In this document: positions 25,186 to 33,062 of the stretch, one piece after another
How the letters are laid out: each line of letters opens with the position of its first letter
Numbering within the stretch: the stretch's first letter is position 1
Assembly (NCBI GenBank): GCA_017987115.1
Contig: JAGNUG010000024.1
Coordinates: 1-38,980 of the forward strand
DNA: 38,980 nucleotides
Direction of reading: 5' to 3'
DNA from: Flavobacteriales bacterium
Lineage (GTDB): Bacteria; Bacteroidota; Bacteroidia; Flavobacteriales_F; PHOS-HE28
Translations under genes and position numbers: made by a program
Notes under the pieces: model-generated
What the model was told of the DNA's origin: nothing
Databases searched by the model: none
What the model saw: only the letters and a program-made list of their open reading frames with translations

Positions 25186-25842
25186 ATGCCGATAACAATT
25201 CCGCAACACCGATCCGACCCTAAATGGGTTGAAGCTCGATTTGATCGGATCGCAGGATCGTATTGGTTGTTCGAACGCTTGTTCCTCGTATCACGATCAG
25301 CACGAACCCGAGCTATTGGGAAACTGGACTTAGGGCGGGATGACCGCGTTCTTACAGTTGGATGTGGGAGGTTCCCCGAACTGCTCGAACTATCGAACAT
25401 TGTCGGGCCGAATGGCACCGTTGTTGGAATCGACCTCTCCATGAAAATGCTTGACGGGGCTTGTGTAAAAAACGCTGAGCATCAACTCAACAATACGGAG
25501 TTATTCCATGCCAACATATTCAATTACACCAACTCTCGGTCGTTCAACGCGATCTACTTCCCTTATTCACTAACAAGTTTCGGAGAACCTCATCGTTCAT
25601 TGGAATACGCTTGGAATTTATTGGAGCCTGGAGGAAAACTGGTGGTTCTTGATGTACAGATACCCGTAAGGATCCGTCCATGGGCTGGACCAGCGATGCC
25701 GTTGATCCGATCTTTTATGGAACGAACCGTACTTGGCGACCCGGACATGGATCCAATTGCAGAATTGAAAAAACTCGCTTCACCCATTCAAGTGGAATAC
25801 ATGCGCGGTGGTGCGCATTTCATCGCGCAGATCGAAAAATAG
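25186..25842 (+). CDS. class I SAM-dependent methyltransferase
   Basis: 218 residues from ATG 25186. Motif I is degenerate (DDRVLTVGCGRFPELLELSN, with Val-Gly-Cys-Gly kept), followed by GTVVGIDLSMKMLDGACVKN (acidic loop), FNAIYFPYSLTSFGEPHRSL and WNLLEPGGKLVVLDVQIP. Spacing and the RFDRIAGSYWLFERLF start resemble the UbiE/COQ5-like group acting on quinones, sterols or other small molecules. The substrate is not evident. It is divergent from the ArsR cassette and followed after 60 bases by a T9SS gene with its own candidate promoter. Confidence 0.85.
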   Translation: MPITIPQHRSDPKWVEARFDRIAGSYWLFERLFLVSRSARTRAIGKLDLGRDDRVLTVGCGRFPELLELSNIVGPNGTVVGIDLSMKMLDGACVKNAEHQLNNTELFHANIFNYTNSRSFNAIYFPYSLTSFGEPHRSLEYAWNLLEPGGKLVVLDVQIPVRIRPWAGPAMPLIRSFMERTVLGDPDMDPIAELKKLASPIQVEYMRGGAHFIAQIEK

Positions 25843-25855
25843 CTCCGTCGCTCTG

Positions 25856-25884
25856 TTGTTCCTTCAACTAGATCGAGTAGTTTG
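25856..25884 (+). promoter_or_regulatory. candidate promoter of the 25903 T9SS gene
   Basis: TTG (25856-25858), a 19-base spacer and TAGTTTG (25878-25884) resemble the Bacteroidota promoter with one base fewer in the -7 element. It ends 18 bases before the ATG at 25903. Confidence 0.35.
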
Positions 25885-25902
25885 GTCAAATAAATCATAT
25901 GC

Positions 25903-26946
25903 ATGAAGAACTTTCTTACCACTTTGGCAATTTGCTTTTCGATTGCTCCTTGTAAAGCGCAGACATTGCTGGACAGCATCCCTTTTCCGGGATCAAATGC
26001 TTCATTTTGGGGGATCCACGTAGACTCCGATACGATCTTCATTGGTGCAGATGGTCCTGGTGATATCGTCTTCATGGATCCTAATGGAAACATAGTAGGG
26101 AGCTTGCCGACCGGGCACACCTTCAATCATGGTCTGATCAAGCGCCAAAGTTCCTACTTGATCGCTCAGGATTATACATCGGCAGGTGCGAATTTGTATG
26201 AGATCAGTCTTACAGGATCATCGCTTAATACTTGGACATTCCCGCCCGTTATCGGTGGCAACTCTTCAGGGATCGGTGATCTGTTCCCAGACGGTAATGC
26301 GGTCTGGTACACGATGTATTACCCGGATTTCGACAATGACCCATTCGCATATGCATACAAATGGATACCAGGAGATCCTGCACCAATGGACACGGTTCCG
26401 CTACATGGTGAACAACCTTACGGTGTAGCAGTGAAAGGTGACACAATGTTCTACGTTACGGACAACTTGAACGGTGATCAGGAACGCATCTATGCCTATG
26501 ACCTCACCAACGAACAGGATATTGGTTGGATCGAATTGCCGGATACACCGACCGACAACGACATGTCTCCACGCGGTATGTACTACGATGGTGAGTTCCT
26601 GTACTTGATCGCGAACAGACAAGGCGGAAGTGCATTCGCTTATCAAACGATCTATATCTATGGATTCGATGGAACGAACGGGATCCAAGAAATACGGTCA
26701 ACGGAGCACATCGATGTGCGTCCGAACCCAGCTGATGATCATGTGTTCTTCGATCTGCCATTCGTATCATCTCAAGCGCCATGGATCGTTCAAGTATTCG
26801 ATGCAAGCGGCGGTCTAGTGCATACGCAACAACTTCGTGGGGGGCAGGAACACTACGAAACTGCCCGATGGACAGTAGGTACATACTCGCTCACCGCAAT
26901 TTCAGGTGCGCGAAAGATCACGGGAAAGATCGTAATTGCCCGTTAA
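25903..26946 (+). CDS. T9SS-exported protein with propeller-like domain
   Basis: 347 residues. Signal peptide MKNFLTTLAICFSIAPCKA is followed by about 250 residues of beta-propeller-like repeats (FWGIHVDSDTIFIGADGPGD, PYGVAVKGDTMFYVTDNLNG, SPRGMYYDGEFLYLIANR). The C-terminal T9SS type A sorting domain starts at about 265 (VRPNPADDHVFFDLP) and ends GTYSLTAISGARKITGKIVI-AR. Such domains direct export across the outer membrane and are usually cleaved with attachment to the cell surface. The ligand or enzyme activity, if any, is unknown. It ends nine bases from the convergent outer-membrane protein gene. Confidence 0.88.
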   Translation: MKNFLTTLAICFSIAPCKAQTLLDSIPFPGSNASFWGIHVDSDTIFIGADGPGDIVFMDPNGNIVGSLPTGHTFNHGLIKRQSSYLIAQDYTSAGANLYEISLTGSSLNTWTFPPVIGGNSSGIGDLFPDGNAVWYTMYYPDFDNDPFAYAYKWIPGDPAPMDTVPLHGEQPYGVAVKGDTMFYVTDNLNGDQERIYAYDLTNEQDIGWIELPDTPTDNDMSPRGMYYDGEFLYLIANRQGGSAFAYQTIYIYGFDGTNGIQEIRSTEHIDVRPNPADDHVFFDLPFVSSQAPWIVQVFDASGGLVHTQQLRGGQEHYETARWTVGTYSLTAISGARKITGKIVIAR

Positions 26947-26955
26947 GCCAAGGTC

Positions 26956-27678
26956 TCAGAAATGATAGTTGACCGATAACGTGCGCAACGGATCAGCGAA
27001 ATGAACGAACTCGCTCTTCCCTTGTTCCGCTTTTACATTGTCACGCGTTCTACCAATACCAAATGCATAACTCGCTTCGCCGGAAATGGAGAACCGATCC
27101 GTGGCACGGAACCGTATTCCGAACAACGGTGAAGCAAGGAATTGTTTGGTGACAGAATTGATCTCCGCTGATGTAGGAACCAGCAACGGACCCGCGTAAT
27201 TCTCATACAGGCCTTTTTTCTGGATCCGGCGATAGGAAAAATCCACTCCGACAAATGGCTGCAAACGTGAACTGCACAATGTCCGCTCCATTCCCAAGCG
27301 TGCTTCAACCGTTGTAACGTTCACCGACTTGTAAAAATCGCTGGCCACCGGAACATCAGCACCTTCCAACTTGTTACCGACTTGGTATTTGCTGCGGAAG
27401 ACATCCAGACCCATCCGCAAAGCACCTTTATCGCAATGTGCTTTGTACAGGAATCCATTGCCGTAGCTCCAATCGCCTCCTTTCGGACCTTTCTTGCCTA
27501 CCTCGGCATTGATCCAACTTACGGCGTTAATGCCGATCTCCTGTTTTCCGAAATCCGGTGCTTGGCTGAAGAACGGACAAGCGCCATTCGCTATCGGGCA
27601 TTCTTTCTGTGCGGTTACTCCAAGTTGGAATGTGCCTAGAACTATGCTGAGCACTAGTATACGATACTGCTGTAACAT
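26956..27678 (-). CDS. outer membrane beta-barrel protein
   Basis: 240 residues from ATG 27678; the frame opens earlier at 27705, but this start gives the best signal peptide (MLQQYRILVLSIVLGTFQLGVTAQ). After a short Cys-containing segment (KECPIANGACPFF) come regular amphipathic beta-strands (GALRMGLDVFRSKYQV, SRLQPFVGVDFSYRRIQ, FGIRFRATDRFSISGEASYAF), ending in LRTLSVNYHF with the terminal Phe typical of barrels assembled by BamA. The four Cys of the whole protein could form disulfides. The specific function is unknown. Confidence 0.75.
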   Translation of the reverse strand: MLQQYRILVLSIVLGTFQLGVTAQKECPIANGACPFFSQAPDFGKQEIGINAVSWINAEVGKKGPKGGDWSYGNGFLYKAHCDKGALRMGLDVFRSKYQVGNKLEGADVPVASDFYKSVNVTTVEARLGMERTLCSSRLQPFVGVDFSYRRIQKKGLYENYAGPLLVPTSAEINSVTKQFLASPLFGIRFRATDRFSISGEASYAFGIGRTRDNVKAEQGKSEFVHFADPLRTLSVNYHF

Positions 27679-27771
27679 GACGCTATGGTTTTTACGAAGG
27701 TACATTATGAAAGGAGTATCCGGAAAACGACCTCGTCGGAAGTTTCCTGATCACTAACGAATGAACACATT

Positions 27772-28749
27772 TCAATACCCACCACCACCACCCTGTCCAG
27801 CTTCGATCGGGTGCCACGTGGTCTTTACTTCCTGGGTATCGAGGATCATATATGGATCCTCGGCATCTGCTTTCATCCAATCTTTCACTTTCGGAACAAC
27901 TACACGCTTCATGTTGGTCGCACTTTCGGTATCCAACAACATGCGCTCTTCCTTGGTAGGTTGATCACAGACAACAGCATTTACATCCATATGCGAAACG
28001 AGCGGCTTCAATAACTCGCTTCGAAGACCGGTAAGCAAATTCACAACGCCACCGGGCAGATCGCTTGTAGCGAGAACTTCTGCGAAGGTTACCGCTGGCA
28101 ATGGGTGTTCTTCGCTTGCAACAACGATGCAGGCATTGCCTCCGGTAATGATCGGACCCACCATGCTGACCAAGCCGATAAGGCCACTTGAACCGGGTGC
28201 CATTACGCCAACAACCCCGGTAGGTTCGTACACACTGAAGTTGAAATGCGAACTGTTCGTCGGGTTCACGCTGCTGAAGATCGCCTGGTACTTATCGCAC
28301 CATCCTGCATAATAGACCCAACGGTCTATTGCCGCAGCAACCTCGGCTTCCGCATGCTTCCTAGTGGCTCCGTGGAGCATGAGCTCATGCACGAATTGCA
28401 CACTTCGACCTTCCAACATTTCACCAATGCGATATAGGATCTGTCCGCGATTGAACGCACTGCGACCAGCCCAACCACCAATTGCACCACGCGCTGCGAT
28501 CACACTTTCGCGCACATCCTTTCGACTGCTTCGGCACACGTTAGCCAACGGTTTTCCATCCGTGCCTTTCGGTTGATAATAACGCCCGCTTTCCGTACGT
28601 GGGAATTTACCACCGATGTAGATCTTGTACGTCTTCATCACCGGGACACGCTCCTTGCTCGCAGTAGTACCATTCGTTCCATGACCGTTCAAATCCGGCT
28701 TGGCCACTGTGTTTTTGGAGGACGTTTTCTTGGTAATGGTCTTGGACAT
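27772..28749 (-). CDS. short aldehyde dehydrogenase homologue lacking the catalytic half
   Basis: 325 residues against about 490 for active aldehyde dehydrogenases. Residues 1-36 are a Lys/Ser/Thr-rich polar tail (MSKTITKKTSSKNTVAKPDL). The ALDH N-terminal NAD-binding half follows: YIGGKFPRTESGRYYQ, the helical region EMLEGRSVQFVHELMLHG, GVMAPGSSGLIGLVSMVGPI, TGGNACIVVASEEHPLPAVT and DLPGGVVNLLTG. The conserved Lys of the 'KPSE' position is replaced (VVASEE), and the WNFP/WNYP active-site Asn is missing. The frame ends at GQGGGGGY, before the ELGGK and Cys motifs. There is no sign of frameshift or decay, so it is probably a maintained non-catalytic homologue. A full-type ALDH ends 10 kb upstream on the same strand. 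Confidence 0.85.
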   Translation of the reverse strand: MSKTITKKTSSKNTVAKPDLNGHGTNGTTASKERVPVMKTYKIYIGGKFPRTESGRYYQPKGTDGKPLANVCRSSRKDVRESVIAARGAIGGWAGRSAFNRGQILYRIGEMLEGRSVQFVHELMLHGATRKHAEAEVAAAIDRWVYYAGWCDKYQAIFSSVNPTNSSHFNFSVYEPTGVVGVMAPGSSGLIGLVSMVGPIITGGNACIVVASEEHPLPAVTFAEVLATSDLPGGVVNLLTGLRSELLKPLVSHMDVNAVVCDQPTKEERMLLDTESATNMKRVVVPKVKDWMKADAEDPYMILDTQEVKTTWHPIEAGQGGGGGY

Positions 28750-29048
28750 GGTAAGGGTTGTTCGTAGGCGAAGTTACAACTTGGCCTTGGAGTCATTGAA
28801 TGCAGCAGAAAATGCTAAGTGGTTACCATTCAGCTGGTCGTAGCCGAGTTCACTCAACCGCGATATCCTCGTAATTGTGAAACTACTTTGGAAAACGCTC
28901 TCTTGACGTCCCGAATGAAACCTAGAGGAATAATGGAAACCGTGCCACATGTGACACGAAAGGATAGTTGTCAGAGACGAATACAAGAACATTATCGACG
29001 AATACTCCGTAACAAGCCGCACCGGTCCTAGCCGGGTACAATACGGCC

Positions 29049-32000
29049 ATGCGTCGCTCATTCCTGCCTCTGCTCTACTGGATAGTTTCTGTTCCAGTAC
29101 TTGGACAAACACCCGGAGGCATAGGTACCAATCTTCAACTTTGGCTACGCGCTGAGGGCTATACTGGTGGTGCCACCTGGACGGATGCCAGCGGGAATGG
29201 ACGTAACGCGACCAAGGTGGGTACCGTGGCAAATACCGCGCTTTACAATTTTCAGAATGTTCCCTCGGGCTTGACGACAACACGCTATTTCTTCGTGCCA
29301 CACAACAACGCCTTGAACGCAAACAACGGTGCGATCTCCGTATTCGCGGTGGGCTTGGCCGGAGGAGGTGTTTACTCACCTTTCGCATCGAAGACCGCCG
29401 ATCAGACTTGGCCATCCGGATGGGTGCTGGCCACCTCGGACCCGATCTCGCATTTAGGTTTTACGACTGGTAACTGGGACGGTACGGGTACAACCAACGT
29501 AGCCAAGCAGACCGGGGTGCCCACCGCAATACCGTACATCGCTAGCGGTTTCGGCAGTGGCGCGAGCACCAACGTGGTCTCTGTGTGCTACAACGGCACC
29601 GCTGTTGCTACCAACACCAGTGACAAGACCACAAGCACCGTACCGTTCTATGTAGGATTCGACGGTGATGCGTATGGCTTCAATGGTGGAAACATCGCTG
29701 AGGTGATCATGTACAATAGCAGTTTGAGCGCTGGACAACGCCAACAGGTGTGGTCCTACCTTGCTATCAAATATGGCATCACTCTGAACAACGGAGCGAC
29801 CAACTACCTGAGCAGTGGCGCTAGCATCGTATGGAATACCGCCACCAATACCGGTTACAACAACAACATCTTCGGCATCGGCTTGGACAATACGAGCGGC
29901 CTTCATCAGCGACAAAGCGTATCGATCAACGGCGGGCTACAACCGGTGATCGCCCATGGTACAACCATGGTTACCCTGAATAGTGGTGGAGCGAATCTTA
30001 GCACAAACAACTCCTTCCTGATCGCAGGTTCAGACAATGGTTCCTTAACGTTCACCACGGACCTTACAGGCCTCGCAGGGATCAACCAACGTTTGGGGCG
30101 CATTTGGAAAGTGCAGGAGACCGGCACCATCGGCAACGTAACGATCGCCTGGCCCGACAACGATGCTTCGATCCAATTGATCGTGAGCAACGATGCCGTT
30201 TTCAATGGATCGGACAACGCCATTGCCACCACGGCCATAACCATAAATGGCACTCCTTATCGGCAAGCGATTGTGAACCTAACCACTGGACAATTCTTCA
30301 CCTTCGGCAACATGGTTGTAGCGCCGGGCGGTGTGGTCTCCAGTTTGTCCTTATGGCTGGCCTCCGATGCATCTGGTGTTGCCCCCGGCAGCAACGCGCC
30401 GGATTGGGATGACCTATCGCGCTCCAACAACCCGGTTGAGACCGTGGGGACTCGCACCCTCCAAGCCGCGAATGCTGCCCACAATTTCCAACCCTACTTC
30501 AACAGCTTCAGTGCGGCAAATCACTTCAAGGACTCGAACAGTTCACTCGCTCCGCAAAATACTTTCGAAGCAACCGAGATGACCCTTTTCGCTGTAGCGC
30601 GGATCAACCACGCAACCAACGATGGCCGCATAATGGGCATTGATGATGGCAACCTCAACGGTGGTGATCCCGGATTGAGCATCTTCGACGCGAGCCCTCG
30701 GTTCCACCGGGTGTCCACCAGTACCGTAACGTACACCAGTGCTTTGAATGCATCGGTGGATCGGTCCGGTATTTTCTCCGCCTATACCGCTGGCACCACG
30801 CTCGGTGTCGGCTTGGATGGCGAATACACGACCACCGCGATCACCGCTGGTGGAGGAATGCGCGGTGATATCCTGATGATCGGTTACGGGAACCTTGCCC
30901 CAAATGGCGCCCTGCCTGGCGATCTCCAGGAAGTGATCTGGTACAAAAAGACCTTGAGCGCTACCGAAAGCAAACAAGTAGAGACCTACCTATCCCTTAA
31001 ACACGGGATCACTATGGGTGGTAATTCCGGTACAAGTGCCACCTACAATTATTTGGACTCTCGCGGTGCCACCGTTTGGAACAAGACCACCAACGCGGGT
31101 TACAATAACGACATAGCAGGTTTAGCAAAGGATGATGGGACGGCTTTGCTGCAAAAGCAATCCAACAGTGTCAACTCTACGGGCAGTGTGACGATGGGGC
31201 TAGGAACCATCGCCGCTAGCAACGCAGCTAATGCAAGCTCTTTCTTGCAGGATCGTTCTTTCCTGATCTGGGGGCATGATGGCGGTGCGCACAACTCCGT
31301 ATTCAACGACCCCGCTTGCTTCAACCAACTCCCAGCCGGTGTTGAAGCCCGCATCCAACGCAAGTGGAAAGTGCAAATGACCAACTTCACTCAGAACGTG
31401 ACCGTCGCATTCGACCAAAGCGCACTTATGGGATACACCGCGCTCTCCAACCTTCGCCTTCTGGTGGATGATGATGGTTCGAACTGGACGAACGCCACAG
31501 TGTATTCCGGAGCAACATCCGTTGGCGGCAGAGTGGTTTTCAACAGTGTGGACTTCACGGCGGGATCATTCTTCACGTTGGCTACGGTGAACTTCCTCCT
31601 CACACCACTTCCGATCGAACTGCTCAATTTCCTAGGAGAGACCACTGGTTCCACGAATCAATTGACATGGACGACAGCCACAGAACTCAACAACGATCAC
31701 TTCGTTTTGGAGCGGAGCGCGGATGGGATCGCCTTCGAGGCTATCGGTAACTTACCCGGTGCAGGCACAACCCAACAGGTTACCCACTACGCATTTGAAG
31801 ACGACCGACCACACCAGGGCCTCAACTATTACCGCTTGTTACAAGTGGACCTCGACGGCACCAGTACTTACTCCTATGTCTTATCACTAACAAACAGGTT
31901 GGAAGAGGACAAGGATTGCATTGTACGTACGCTGGACCCGGAGGGCCTCTATGCTCTTGCTTGCACATTAGGTGAATACGCAACAATGGAACTATTCAGC

Positions 32001-32144
32001 TCAGCTGGGCAACCTTTGAAACTCATTCGCTTCAACAGTGATGGAACTCAAGATGTCGATCTTCGGTCACTCGCTTCGGGCCTGTACATCGTGCGCATCA
32101 CGGATGGTGATCGCGTGAAGAGCTACAAGTTGTTGAGGCCATAA
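29049..32144 (+). CDS. large T9SS cargo protein with two LamG-like modules
   Basis: 1031 residues from ATG 29049. Signal peptide MRRSFLPLLYWIVSVPVLGQ. Two similar modules follow. Module 1 (about 25-430) has NLQLWLRAEGYTGGATWTDA, SGNGRNAT, YLAIKYGITLNNG, NTATNTGYNNNIFGIGLDN and RIWKVQETGTIGNVTI. Module 2 (about 440-860) has SLSLWLASDASG, DWDDLSRSNNP, YLSLKHGITMGG, NKTTNAGYNNDIAGLAKDD and RKWKVQMTNFTQNVTV. Each combines a concanavalin/LamG-type domain with a Bacteroidota-specific partner. Next is PLPIELLNFLGE with a fibronectin-like segment (TWTTATELNNDHFVLERSAD, YYRLLQVDLDG), then a T9SS sorting domain ending LASGLYIVRITDGDRVKSYK-LLRP. It is probably a surface-attached adhesin or glycan-binding protein. 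Opposite-strand frames are shadows. Confidence 0.88.
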   Translation: MRRSFLPLLYWIVSVPVLGQTPGGIGTNLQLWLRAEGYTGGATWTDASGNGRNATKVGTVANTALYNFQNVPSGLTTTRYFFVPHNNALNANNGAISVFAVGLAGGGVYSPFASKTADQTWPSGWVLATSDPISHLGFTTGNWDGTGTTNVAKQTGVPTAIPYIASGFGSGASTNVVSVCYNGTAVATNTSDKTTSTVPFYVGFDGDAYGFNGGNIAEVIMYNSSLSAGQRQQVWSYLAIKYGITLNNGATNYLSSGASIVWNTATNTGYNNNIFGIGLDNTSGLHQRQSVSINGGLQPVIAHGTTMVTLNSGGANLSTNNSFLIAGSDNGSLTFTTDLTGLAGINQRLGRIWKVQETGTIGNVTIAWPDNDASIQLIVSNDAVFNGSDNAIATTAITINGTPYRQAIVNLTTGQFFTFGNMVVAPGGVVSSLSLWLASDASGVAPGSNAPDWDDLSRSNNPVETVGTRTLQAANAAHNFQPYFNSFSAANHFKDSNSSLAPQNTFEATEMTLFAVARINHATNDGRIMGIDDGNLNGGDPGLSIFDASPRFHRVSTSTVTYTSALNASVDRSGIFSAYTAGTTLGVGLDGEYTTTAITAGGGMRGDILMIGYGNLAPNGALPGDLQEVIWYKKTLSATESKQVETYLSLKHGITMGGNSGTSATYNYLDSRGATVWNKTTNAGYNNDIAGLAKDDGTALLQKQSNSVNSTGSVTMGLGTIAASNAANASSFLQDRSFLIWGHDGGAHNSVFNDPACFNQLPAGVEARIQRKWKVQMTNFTQNVTVAFDQSALMGYTALSNLRLLVDDDGSNWTNATVYSGATSVGGRVVFNSVDFTAGSFFTLATVNFLLTPLPIELLNFLGETTGSTNQLTWTTATELNNDHFVLERSADGIAFEAIGNLPGAGTTQQVTHYAFEDDRPHQGLNYYRLLQVDLDGTSTYSYVLSLTNRLEEDKDCIVRTLDPEGLYALACTLGEYATMELFSSAGQPLKLIRFNSDGTQDVDLRSLASGLYIVRITDGDRVKSYKLLRP

Positions 32145-32307
32145 TACGTTGAACCGGTTCTGCAGCGTTAGGACAACTTTGGGTACAGTGCTTATGGATG
32201 AGATCTAATTTGTCGTGGCGTTTGACACTGAAAATTGGGATTCTAGATGAAGTTCCGATGTCATGGAAATAACAACTACTGAGTTCAATTAGGAAATATT
32301 ACCAGCG

Positions 32308-32782
32308 TCAATCGTTACCAATAGTCACCGAATTATCATCCAATTCCTTACCGTTCAAGATCCCTTCCATGGCCTTTGCAACCTATCCTCGCTGGTCTTG
32401 GCTTGATTGGCCGATAAGATGTGCAAGAGGTAGCCACGTTGCCGTCCGGGCATAAGGGCATAAAAGGCTTTCTTCAACTTGGGCAATTTCTCCAATTGGA
32501 CTTTGAACTCTTCCGACATTTCGAATTCGGCGGTCTTTTTGTGTTCCACGTTCAGGCCGGCTTGTTCTACTTCGATGGCTTCTTGGATGATGGCCTTTAC
32601 CTGCTGCGCTTGCTTGCGGATCTATTGAAGACCGGTGAAGCGGATCTGGCGATCGTGTAACACGGAAAGCCCCATTTCAGTTCTTCCTCTAACCCACAGT
32701 CCAGTACGATCGTTTGCAACTGCGCCAAGTACTCTTGCCACTTTTTGGCTTTGTAGAAATAGAAATCGACGTTGGGGTTCAT
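32308..32782 (-). pseudogene. broken YdeI/DUF1801-type gene
   Basis: The start is intact at ATG 32782 (MNPNVDFYFYKAKKWQEYLA, QLQTIVLDCGLEEELKWGFP). After CYTI about 55 residues of the family (the IVLIHGFKEY region) are missing. The reading then continues in another frame with RQIRFTGLQ, a TAG stop, IRKQAQQVKAIIQEAIEVEQ and EHKKTAEFEMSEEF, KKAFYALMPGRQRGYLLHIL, SANQAKTSEDR, and a further frame change to VAKAMEGILNGKELDDN with a TGA at 32308-32310. So one deletion, two frameshifts and a nonsense codon separate it from a working gene. Flanking bases 32145-32307 and 32783-33062 show no gene. Confidence 0.85.
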
Positions 32783-33062
32783 GCGGTGAAACTATGAACA
32801 TGGGTTGAAGTGCTTAACTGTGGCACATTCGTTATAATTGAGCACAGAACAGCAGACATCGCGTCGTGTACTTTACAGTCTGTCCGATCCGCGTCATGAT
32901 CAAGAACATTGGTATTGGCCGTATGTTCGCCATGTGGGCGACATTCTCCAGTAGCTGACCAATGCACACAAGACCGAACAGAATCTACATGCCATCATCA
33001 TCGACCGGTAACTCGGCACGGTCGCTAACAAGCAGGACAGCACCGTTCAAGGTTGATCTTTC

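Noticed and set aside
28774-29415. Minus-strand open frame of 213 codons upstream of and over the large T9SS gene
   Set aside because: Arg/Ser-rich antisense shadow of the signal peptide and first module of the plus-strand gene; no domain visible.
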